Positions 1-6,178 of a stretch of 54,524 nt of DNA are shown here, in pieces. Where the stretch lies: contig CAJMPT010000010.1 in the NCBI GenBank assembly GCA_905215465.1, forward strand, positions 1 through 54,524, in the 5' to 3' direction. Within the stretch, counting starts at the first letter, position 1, and each line of letters opens with the position of its first letter. Source of the DNA: an uncultured bacterium. Its GTDB lineage: Bacteria > Actinomycetota > Coriobacteriia > Coriobacteriales > Atopobiaceae. A program made the position numbers and the translations under genes. The notes under the pieces were generated by a model that saw only the letters and a program-made list of their open reading frames with translations, was not told the origin of the DNA and made no database searches.

Positions 1-1393
1 CCACGATCAGGATGACGATGTCGGTCACCTTGGCGCCGCGGGCACGCATGGCCGTGAACGTCTCGTGGCCCGGGGTGTCGATGAAGGTGATGGTGCGCCC
101 GTTGATCTGGACCTGGGAGGCGCCGATGGCCTGCGTGATGCCGCCGGCCTCGCCCGCGGCGACGCCGGTGTGGCGGATGGCGTCGAGAAGCGACGTCTTG
201 CCGTGGTCGACGTGACCCATGACGGTTACCACGGGAGAGCGCGGCTTCAGGTCCTCGGGGTTGTCGAAGAAGCTGAAGGAGTTCTCCTCCTCCTTGGTCA
301 TGACTTTGACGTCACGGCCGAGGTCGTCGGCGACGAGCTCGATGAGGTCGTCGGACATGGACTCGGTGAGCGTCAGCGGTGTACCCAGGAGGAACAGGCG
401 CTTGATGATGTCGTTGGCGGGCACGCCGAGAAGCTCGGCGAGCTCGCTGACCGTGGAGCCCTGCGGGACCTTGACCGTGTCGAGCTGCGACAGGTCCTGG
501 TCGTTGGCTATGGCCTCCTCGATGCGCTTCTCCTGCTCGGCCTCGGCCTGCTGCTTCTGGCGACGCTCCTTGCGGCGCTTGCGGCGGCCGGTGGACTCGC
601 GGGAGGCCTCCTCGACGGCCTCGCGGGCCTCCTCGAGCACCTTGTTGCGGTTGTAGGCCTCGGCCTCGCGGGCCATACGGCTGTAGCGGTCCTCGCCGCC
701 CTCCTCGCCGCGACGGCCCTTCTTGCCGCGACGACGGCCGTCGGAGCGATCGGAGTCGTTGGAGGCGCCGGAGTTGGCCGCCGGGGCGCTGTTACCGGAG
801 GCGGCGGGGGCGGCGGACTGGCGGTTCTCGCCGCCGCGGCCCTGGCCGCGCTTGCCGCCGCGGGAGCCCTTGGACTCGGCCTTCTTCTGCGCGGCCTCCT
901 CGGCCTGGTGCTTCAGGACCTCCTCCTGCTGGGCAATCTGGTCAAGCAGGCTGGAGAAGGACGGCACGGACTTGGGGGCGGTGTCGCGGACGCGGTTCTT
1001 CTCGGCCTCCTCCTTGGCCTTCTTCTCGGCGGCGAGGCGCTCCTCCTCGGCCTTGCGGCGTCGCTCCTCCTCGGCCTTGCGGCGGCGCTCCTCCTCGGCG
1101 CGCTCGGCCTCGCGGCGCTTCTCGGCCTCGATGCGCTCCTTCTCGGCGCGCTCGGCCTCGATGCGCTCCGCCTCGGCCTTGGCCTCGGCCTCAGCGCGCT
1201 TCTCGGCCTCGATCTCTGCGGCGCGGGCGTCGAGGATGGGCTTGAGCTGCTTGCGGACCATGGAGACGTAGGCGTCCTCGAGTGTGGAGGAAGCGCTCTT
1301 GGCGGGGATCTTCATGTCGGCGAGGTGTCCCAGCATCTCCTTGCTGGTCATGCCGTATTCCTTAGCCAGGTCATGTACGCGTGTCTTGGCCAT
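1..1393 (-). CDS. infB: Translation initiation factor IF-2 (N-terminal 464 codons; 3' end outside window)
   Basis: GTPase that brings initiator fMet-tRNA to the 30S subunit. Seen: an IF2_N domain at the start (MAKTRVHDLAKEYGMTSKEM), then about 200 residues of highly charged Ala/Glu/Lys/Arg linker with near-identical RRKAEEER repeats (DNA about 1047-1098), a Gly/Arg-rich stretch, a second IF2_N domain (STVSELAELLGVPANDIIKR), and the G domain with G1 GHVDHGKTS and G3 DTPGHETF. The gene runs off the left edge inside the G domain. The start at 1393 follows a GGAAGG ribosome site 8 nt upstream. It is the last visible gene of the rimP-nusA-infB unit, 63 bp after nusA. The linker length and repeats are usual for actinobacterial IF-2. 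The assignment is certain; only the C-terminal part is missing. Confidence 0.97.
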   Translation of the reverse strand, partial: MAKTRVHDLAKEYGMTSKEMLGHLADMKIPAKSASSTLEDAYVSMVRKQLKPILDARAAEIEAEKRAEAEAKAEAERIEAERAEKERIEAEKRREAERAEEERRRKAEEERRRKAEEERLAAEKKAKEEAEKNRVRDTAPKSVPSFSSLLDQIAQQEEVLKHQAEEAAQKKAESKGSRGGKRGQGRGGENRQSAAPAASGNSAPAANSGASNDSDRSDGRRRGKKGRRGEEGGEDRYSRMAREAEAYNRNKVLEEAREAVEEASRESTGRRKRRKERRQKQQAEAEQEKRIEEAIANDQDLSQLDTVKVPQGSTVSELAELLGVPANDIIKRLFLLGTPLTLTESMSDDLIELVADDLGRDVKVMTKEEENSFSFFDNPEDLKPRSPVVTVMGHVDHGKTSLLDAIRHTGVAAGEAGGITQAIGASQVQINGRTITFIDTPGHETFTAMRARGAKVTDIVILIV

Positions 1394-1456
1394 GTAACCT
1401 ACCTTCCAAAGCAATGGGCGCGTGCCCGGGGACAGTTCTTGGGTGGGGCTTCGCCC

Positions 1457-2698
1457 TTAGATGAGGGAGTCGGGGTCGTCGGAGACCTCGTAGTCGCCCA
1501 TCTGCTCGTGCAGGCCGCAGAAGCGCGAGCCCGGACGGGCCATGTTGCGGCACTGGACGCCGTTGTCACCCACGTACTCGCAGCGGTGAGCCTCCTCGTC
1601 CTCGTCATCGACCTCGGAGACGGTCATGGGCAGGTCGCGCAGGACGCCGGCGGCAAGGGACTCGTTCTTGATGTCGATGTGCATGCCGGTGAGGCGGGCG
1701 GCCAGGCGGGCGTTCTGGCCCTCCTTGCCGATGGCCAGGGAGAGCTGGTCGTCCGGGACGATGACCGTGGCGTAGTTCTTGTCTTCGTCGATGATGACGC
1801 GGGAGACGCGCGCCGGGGACAGGGCGCTGGCCACGCAGCGTGCCGGGTCGTCGTGCCACAGGACCACGTCGACGCGCTCGCCGCGAAGCTCGCTCACGAC
1901 GGTGCGGACGCGGCTGCCCTTGGGGCCGACGCAGGCGCCCACCGGATCGAGGTGGTCGTCGTTGGAGGAGACGGCCACCTTGGAGCGGACGCCGGCCTCG
2001 CGGGCCACGGAGCGGATCTCGACGATGCCGTCGTAGACCTCGGGAACCTCGACCTCAAAGAGGCGACGGAGCAGGTCCGGGTGGGTGCGGGAAACCACGA
2101 TGGGCGGACGCTGGCGCTCGCCGCGGACGACGGGCTGGGCGTTGTTGGGGTCGCGGACCTCGATGATCAGGGCCTTGATGCGCTGGTTGTGCATGTAGCG
2201 CTCGCCCTGCGGGCGCTCGTTGCGCTCGTCGGGGAAGCGACGCTGGTCGAAGTGGGGCAGCTCGGCCTCCACGCCCTCGCGGATCTTGATGATCGTGAAG
2301 TCGGGCGTGGTCTGGAGCACGGTGCCGGTCACGATGTCGCCCACGCGCTGGGAGAACTCCTCGTAGATCTGGACGCGAGCGGCGTTGCGCACGATGGCGC
2401 GGATCTCGGCCTTGGCGTGCTGCGCGGCGATGCGGGAGGTTCCGGGAGGGGTCACGTCGACCTCGTCGAACTCGGAGTACTCACCGGTCTCCGGGTCCTC
2501 CTCGCCCTTGGGGACGAGCTCGTAGACGTAGACGCGACCAGAGGCGCGGTCGATGGTGACGCGGGCGCCAAACGGCAGGTGCAGCACGTCAGCGTAGCTC
2601 TTGGCCAGGGACTGCTCGAGGCGGTCCAGCAGGTAGAGCTGGTCGATGTGCTTCTCCTGGCAGAGAAGCTCGAGGGCTTCCATCATCTCAGATGCCAT
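1457..2698 (-). CDS. nusA: Transcription termination/antitermination factor NusA with a C-terminal Cys3His motif
   Basis: RNA-polymerase-associated factor acting in pausing, termination and antitermination. Domains in order: N-terminal RNAP-binding domain (about 1-135), S1 domain (about 140-215, from GDIVTGTVLQ), and two KH domains (VGACVGPKGSRV about 255; LSIAIGKEGQN-like LSLAIGKEGQNARL about 325). At 413 residues it lacks the acidic AR1/AR2 repeats of enterobacteria, as usual for Gram-positives. Odd feature: after the KH region the tail carries CEYVGDNGVQC, then RNMARPGSRFCGLH, a C-X9-C-X10-C-X2-H pattern that could bind zinc and is not a standard NusA part. No ylxR gene sits between nusA and infB, where it commonly lies. 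The start at 2698 follows GGAAGGA. The rimP stop is 18 bp upstream. Confidence 0.97.
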   Translation of the reverse strand: MASEMMEALELLCQEKHIDQLYLLDRLEQSLAKSYADVLHLPFGARVTIDRASGRVYVYELVPKGEEDPETGEYSEFDEVDVTPPGTSRIAAQHAKAEIRAIVRNAARVQIYEEFSQRVGDIVTGTVLQTTPDFTIIKIREGVEAELPHFDQRRFPDERNERPQGERYMHNQRIKALIIEVRDPNNAQPVVRGERQRPPIVVSRTHPDLLRRLFEVEVPEVYDGIVEIRSVAREAGVRSKVAVSSNDDHLDPVGACVGPKGSRVRTVVSELRGERVDVVLWHDDPARCVASALSPARVSRVIIDEDKNYATVIVPDDQLSLAIGKEGQNARLAARLTGMHIDIKNESLAAGVLRDLPMTVSEVDDEDEEAHRCEYVGDNGVQCRNMARPGSRFCGLHEQMGDYEVSDDPDSLI

Positions 2699-2716
2699 GG
2701 GTTGAATCCTTCCTTC

Positions 2717-3202
2717 CTACTTGCCCGAGTTGGAGAAGTCGGGCCTGACCTTGCACTTCTTGACCTCATCGAGGGAGACCTCGACGCGCTCTGCGTCACA
2801 GGTGAGGACCACGCGGCCGTCCTCCACGCCCTCCAGGCGCCCGGAGAACTTGCGGCGCCCCTCGGTGGCCGTGGTGGAGAGGCTGACGTCGGAGCCGGCG
2901 AAGCGGACGAAGTCGCGCTCGCGGCGCAGCGGGCGGTCCAGGCCCGGGGAGCTCACCTCGAGGGTGAACGCGGCCGGGAAGGGGTCCAGCTCGTCGATGG
3001 CGTCGGAGATCCAGCCGGTCTCCGCGGTGACCTCGTCGAGCGTGATGGTCGGGGCCTGCTCGTCCGCGTGGTCGATGCGCACTCGGACGCAGGGGTTCTT
3101 GGTGGCACCCACCACCTCGACGTCGACGATGTCAATGCCGTGCTCTGCCCCCTTGGCCTCGAGCGCGGCGATGATGCCCTTCTCGGCACCCTCCTTGGGC
3201 AT
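2717..3202 (-). CDS. rimP: Ribosome maturation factor RimP
   Basis: Assists 30S subunit assembly. The 161 residues match family length. The N-terminal alpha/beta domain holds the DVEVVG and VRVRID strands, the family signature LEVSSPGLDRPL lies near residue 100, and the C-terminal SH3-like domain follows (GRLEGVEDGRVVL, VSLDEVKKCKVRP). It is the first gene of the classic rimP-nusA-infB operon. The start at 3202 follows GAGGGAGGTCAC. A good sigma-70 type promoter lies about 90-120 bp upstream, and a terminator-like hairpin lies between promoter and start, so attenuation is plausible (inference). Confidence 0.96.
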   Translation of the reverse strand: MPKEGAEKGIIAALEAKGAEHGIDIVDVEVVGATKNPCVRVRIDHADEQAPTITLDEVTAETGWISDAIDELDPFPAAFTLEVSSPGLDRPLRRERDFVRFAGSDVSLSTTATEGRRKFSGRLEGVEDGRVVLTCDAERVEVSLDEVKKCKVRPDFSNSGK

Positions 3203-3230
3203 GTGACCTCCCTCTCACCTACATACAGAA

Positions 3231-3264
3231 AGGAAGCGGGGCCAGTGACGCAGCCCCACTTCCT
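3231..3264 (-). promoter_or_regulatory. Hairpin in the rimP leader, terminator-like (possible attenuator)
   Basis: On the minus strand AGGAAGTGGGGC and GCCCCGCTTCCT pair over 12 positions with one weak position, around a 10-nt loop, followed directly by TTTCTGT. It lies between the rimP promoter and the rimP start codon. It could end transcripts coming from the 40-residue peptide cassette upstream, or attenuate the nusA operon itself. NusA autoregulation of its operon is known in other bacteria; its operation here is inference. Confidence 0.55.
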
Positions 3265-3291
3265 ACGGTTAACTACTTCGATTACGTGAAC

Positions 3292-3320
3292 AATATACGC
3301 ATTTGCCCAGCTAACGTCAA
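3292..3320 (-). promoter_or_regulatory. Promoter of the rimP-nusA-infB operon
   Basis: On the minus strand TTGACG (3315-3320) and TATATT (3292-3297) are separated by exactly 17 bp, a near-consensus housekeeping promoter. The start of transcription would fall near 3285, giving a leader of about 80 nt that contains the hairpin at 3231-3264. Confidence 0.7.
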
Positions 3321-3378
3321 ACTTTGCGCCAGCCAGAGGCATGCCCTTCTCCACCAGATGACCACAACGCAGCAGAGA

Positions 3379-3501
3379 TTAATCGCGCTTTCCGAGGATT
3401 CGTCCGGAAAGAAGGACAATCCCAAAGATGACCAGCGCCACAACAAGAACCACGGCAAGAAAAATGCCGATAATCTCCCACGCGCTCAGGCCCTGAACCA
3501 T
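3379..3501 (-). CDS. 40-residue single-span membrane peptide
   Basis: A short ORF, start 3501, 40 residues. It begins MVQGLSAWEI, continues with an unbroken hydrophobic stretch (about residues 9-31: Ile, Phe, Leu, Ala, Val) and ends in a basic tail, GRILGKRD. Support: an excellent GGAGGTG ribosome site 8 nt before the ATG, position 17 bp after the stop of the upstream 178-codon ORF, and a clean charged-hydrophobic-charged layout. Predicted topology is N-out/C-in by the positive-inside rule. I do not recognise a family. It looks like the third gene of a small cassette with the LuxR-PASTA protein, and could modulate that membrane protein (inference). Confidence 0.6.
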   Translation of the reverse strand: MVQGLSAWEIIGIFLAVVLVVALVIFGIVLLSGRILGKRD

Positions 3502-3518
3502 TGATACACCTCCGAAAG

Positions 3519-4055
3519 CTACTTAAAGCTACCGGTAAACGTATAGTAGAACTCCGCATAGAAATCTCCAACGAAGGTCGGCCATCCGCCAGCTCCGACA
3601 ATCTCAGCGTGGAAACTAATCGCATTGGTGCGCCCGGCATCAAGAATTGTCCGGTGATAGCTGGAACTGCTCACACTCGAGCCCGAGCAAGTAAGCCTCG
3701 CCCAGTTGAACGGAGAAATCTTATTTGCACTCGTAACGCCATAATCGGCAGAAATGATGACAACATCATTAAGAAGACCGATTTGGCAACGCTTTGAAAC
3801 CGAAACCGTCCTTGCATTTGAATAGGCGTCAATCAGCTGGTCGATTTGAACATTGCCCATATCTTCCTCGGAGGAAATCCACGTCGCGTAAGGTTGCCAT
3901 TCGTCTTCATCGTTCCTCCTCTGTCGTACTACCAACGTTGCTAAGCCAGAGCTTCTTTTGCCGCCCCGGCTTGTTTGCAAAGGTAATGCGGCAGCAACGA
4001 CAACATATGTAGCAAAACGAGACTTGCCACATTTGCCACACCTCAGCGGAGGCAA
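3519..4055 (-). CDS. Hypothetical protein, CxxC at the N-terminus, beta-rich C-terminal half; start uncertain
   Basis: An open frame of 178 codons with a TTG start at 4055 as the earliest option (in-frame stop at 4092-4094). The N-terminus has RCGKCGKSRF, a zinc-ribbon-like knuckle, then a short hydrophobic run. From about residue 70 the sequence is Ser/Thr/Val-rich and looks like an extracellular beta-sheet domain (NARTVSVSKRCQIG, then ARLTCSGSSV). No good ribosome site precedes TTG. In the same stretch another frame encodes a signal-peptide-like run (ASLVLLHMLSLLPHYLC) that ends in a stop, so the start may be wrong or the gene may be frameshifted. AT-richer than its neighbours. It lies 68 bp after the LuxR-PASTA gene and 17 bp before the 40-residue peptide. 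Function unknown. Confidence 0.45.
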   Translation of the reverse strand: MPPLRCGKCGKSRFATYVVVAAALPLQTSRGGKRSSGLATLVVRQRRNDEDEWQPYATWISSEEDMGNVQIDQLIDAYSNARTVSVSKRCQIGLLNDVVIISADYGVTSANKISPFNWARLTCSGSSVSSSSYHRTILDAGRTNAISFHAEIVGAGGWPTFVGDFYAEFYYTFTGSFK

Positions 4056-4123
4056 TAGACCCGTGAACGCATCGCTAAACGGCGACCTCGATCAAGACAA
4101 AAGCCCTCCAATCACCAGACGCG

Positions 4124-4882
4124 TTATAGCCAGACACGCTGCCCCCCCTTCCAGGCCACGTTTGACCGTTCCTGCTCAGCCTCCGTCATATCGCCCACCT
4201 CTGCAACGCAGAGAGCTGTGCCGGGGGCATCAGATGAGGCACAAGTCGAGAATTCTGGATAATAGCCCTCGCTTGCCAATGCGAGGGCTGCATTATCGGC
4301 GCGCATCCCCGTCACATTTGGAACATCGCCATAGGCAGAAGAGATGCAGCCGTTTGGAGATTCGAGATAACTGTACCTGGGCTGGAGAAGGACAAAAAGA
4401 GTGACAAAGGCGGAGACCATGGCAAAGCTGACAGCAAGACACTTCAAAAAGAGGAAAGCCAAACCGTGAGTGCGCTCGCAAGGAAGTTTTTCACTTGCGT
4501 GCTCAACTCCTCCACTTTGGCACTTTGACTCAGATGCATCAGAAACTTGAGTCTCGCATCTTGTCCCAGAGTTCAAAGTGTCATTCGCAGGCCCCGCACC
4601 CTTGCCGTAAGCCCTCTCTCGTCTCAGACTCTCCCGCCAAGCAGCGCACGCAGGAAGTCTAAGGAACTCAGACTTAGTGGCAACGCCAAGCTTCTGGTAG
4701 GCGCGTTGTCGATAGCTGCCAACGGTTGATCCGCCAACACCGATAAGGGGGGCCGCTTCAGCGGCAGTCAAATCTAGGACAACCGTGCGAGCAGCGTCGG
4801 CCTCACGCTCAGAGAGGCCTACACTTTTAAGCAAATCTTCAAACGGCTTGGGTCCCCGAGGTACGGAAGCAGGGTCAGACAT
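4124..4882 (-). CDS. Membrane-anchored LuxR-type regulator with an external PASTA-like domain
   Basis: 252 residues. Residues 23-67 form a LuxR/GerE helix-turn-helix (LSEREADAARTVV, then STVGSYRQRAYQKLGV). A polar Cys-containing linker runs to about 140, one strong transmembrane helix spans about 141-166, and the last 65 residues start DVPNVTGMRADNAALALASE, the hallmark opening of a PASTA repeat. Predicted topology: DNA-binding domain inside, PASTA-like domain outside. PASTA domains elsewhere bind peptidoglycan fragments or beta-lactams; this role here is inference. Start 4882 (MSDPASV) has GGAG 5 nt upstream; a longer frame to 5008 lacks support and would overlap the peptidase. Divergent from the DmpA-like peptidase with a 64-bp shared gap. 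AT-richer than the flanking core genes, so possibly acquired. Confidence 0.75.
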   Translation of the reverse strand: MSDPASVPRGPKPFEDLLKSVGLSEREADAARTVVLDLTAAEAAPLIGVGGSTVGSYRQRAYQKLGVATKSEFLRLPACAAWRESLRRERAYGKGAGPANDTLNSGTRCETQVSDASESKCQSGGVEHASEKLPCERTHGLAFLFLKCLAVSFAMVSAFVTLFVLLQPRYSYLESPNGCISSAYGDVPNVTGMRADNAALALASEGYYPEFSTCASSDAPGTALCVAEVGDMTEAEQERSNVAWKGGQRVWL

Positions 4883-4946
4883 GACGACTCCAGTCTTTTG
4901 GGTACACAATCCCATTCTAAAAAGCAATGCGATTAGCGGCACAACC

Positions 4947-5972
4947 ATGACGAAGGACTTCATAATTGGCGTAGGAAAGCTGCCGCGCGGCACGCGAAAC
5001 GCCATCACGGACGTGGCCGGCGTGCGTGTGGGCCACGCAACCGTTGATCATGGAGACGCGCACACGGGCGTGACCGTCATCGTGCCTTGCGAGGGCAACG
5101 TCTACGCACGCAAGCCCGTGGCAGCCGCGCACGTGCTCAACGGCTTCGGAAAGACATGTGGGCTCGTGCAGCTGGAGGAGCTCGGCTGCCTGGAGACGCC
5201 CATCGCGCTCACCAACACCCTCTGCGTGGGGCGTGTCGCAGATGCGCTGGTCACCCATGCGCTGCGCGAGGCCGAGCGGGATGGCCTTGACCTGCCTGGC
5301 ACCATAAACCCCGTCGTAGGCGAGACAAACGACGGGCGGATCAACAATATCCGTGCTCGCTCCGTAGGCGGGAGGGACGTGTTGGATGCCATCGATGCCG
5401 CTGGCACCGATTTCGCCCACGGAGCAGTCGGAGCCGGCCGCGGCACGGTCTGCTTTGGGCTCAAGGGCGGAATCGGAAGCTCTTCTCGTCTGATAGAGAT
5501 AGGTGGGGCGACGTACACGCTGGGCGTGCTCGTACAGAGCAACTTCGGGCGCATGCCAGACCTCGCGGTCTGCGGTGAGCCCATCGGCAGGCGCATTGCC
5601 GGCAAGCTCGCCGTGACCGAGGAGCCCGAGCGAGGGTCGGTCATGGTGGTGGTCGCCACCGATGCGCCGCTCTCTTCTCGCCAGCTCGGGCGCGTCATCA
5701 GGCGGGCGACCGTGGGGCTCGTGCGCTGCGGCTCATATATGGGACACGGCAGCGGGGACGTCTTCATTGGGTTCACGACGGCAAACTACATGTCGGACTC
5801 CGCCAATGGGATGCCACTTGGACTGCAGGTTCTGCCTGAGGCGGCATTAGATGGGCTCTTCCGCGCGTGTGCGGAGGCAACTGAGGAGGCTGTGCTTGAC
5901 TCGCTGCTTGCCGCCGAGCCCATGCGAGGCCTTGATGGCACCTTCTATCACAGCCTGTCTGAGTTCCTCTAG
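4947..5972 (+). CDS. P1 family (S58, DmpA-like) aminopeptidase
   Basis: 341 residues. Members are autoprocessed N-terminal nucleophile enzymes that release N-terminal residues from small peptides, some accepting D-residues or beta-peptides. Seen: the opening ITDVAGVRVGHATV, the HTGVTVIVP strand, the NPVVGETNDGRIN segment, and the cleavage/nucleophile motif LKGGIGSSSR, where Gly-Ser cleavage would create the beta chain. C-terminal GHGSGDVFIGFTTAN also fits. Start chosen at 4947 (MTKDFIIGVG); the ribosome site is weak, and an upstream extension to 4785 would run through the divergent regulator. Its partner across the 64-bp gap is the LuxR-PASTA protein, which may control it (inference). No signal peptide seen, so cytoplasmic. 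Confidence 0.88.
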   Translation: MTKDFIIGVGKLPRGTRNAITDVAGVRVGHATVDHGDAHTGVTVIVPCEGNVYARKPVAAAHVLNGFGKTCGLVQLEELGCLETPIALTNTLCVGRVADALVTHALREAERDGLDLPGTINPVVGETNDGRINNIRARSVGGRDVLDAIDAAGTDFAHGAVGAGRGTVCFGLKGGIGSSSRLIEIGGATYTLGVLVQSNFGRMPDLAVCGEPIGRRIAGKLAVTEEPERGSVMVVVATDAPLSSRQLGRVIRRATVGLVRCGSYMGHGSGDVFIGFTTANYMSDSANGMPLGLQVLPEAALDGLFRACAEATEEAVLDSLLAAEPMRGLDGTFYHSLSEFL

Positions 5973-6090
5973 CGTCAAATAATCGAGGTTTGAAAATTTC
6001 GAGCGCTGGGCTGCGTCAGAATTTGGAGGTTTGTGCTCCCACACGTCCTCAACGGACATCCAGCCCTTCCAAACCTCGCATTTTTGACGC
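5972..6090. repeat. Three copies of a 21-bp repeat (two direct, one inverted)
   Basis: Copies at 5972-5992 (+), 6013-6033 (+) and 6070-6090 (-) follow the pattern GCGTCAnAnnTnnGAGGTTTG. The first overlaps the stop codon of the peptidase gene. The outer pair can form a long imperfect hairpin; the middle copy can compete for pairing with the third. The block fills most of the gap between the peptidase and leuS 3' ends, so it may serve as a two-way terminator or be a REP-like remnant. Confidence 0.6.
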
Positions 6091-6178
6091 AGGCAAATGC
6101 AGACCGACGCCGCGCCAAGACAAAAGGGGCCGCGCAGAAGCGCGGACCCCAGCCAAATCAGAATGTCAGGTCAAAACC

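Noticed and set aside
1047..1098. Tandem 24-bp repeats as a CRISPR-like or VNTR array
   Set aside because: They encode in-frame RRKAEEER repeats of the IF-2 linker; there are no spacers.
65..3289. A 1074-codon plus-strand frame opposite infB-nusA-rimP
   Set aside because: Low-complexity Leu/Gly/Asp/Val translation, no ribosome site, antisense to three certain genes. GC-rich codon bias keeps the opposite frame open. The same applies to the long frames opposite leuS (5990-8815) and the GH3 gene (8812-11946).
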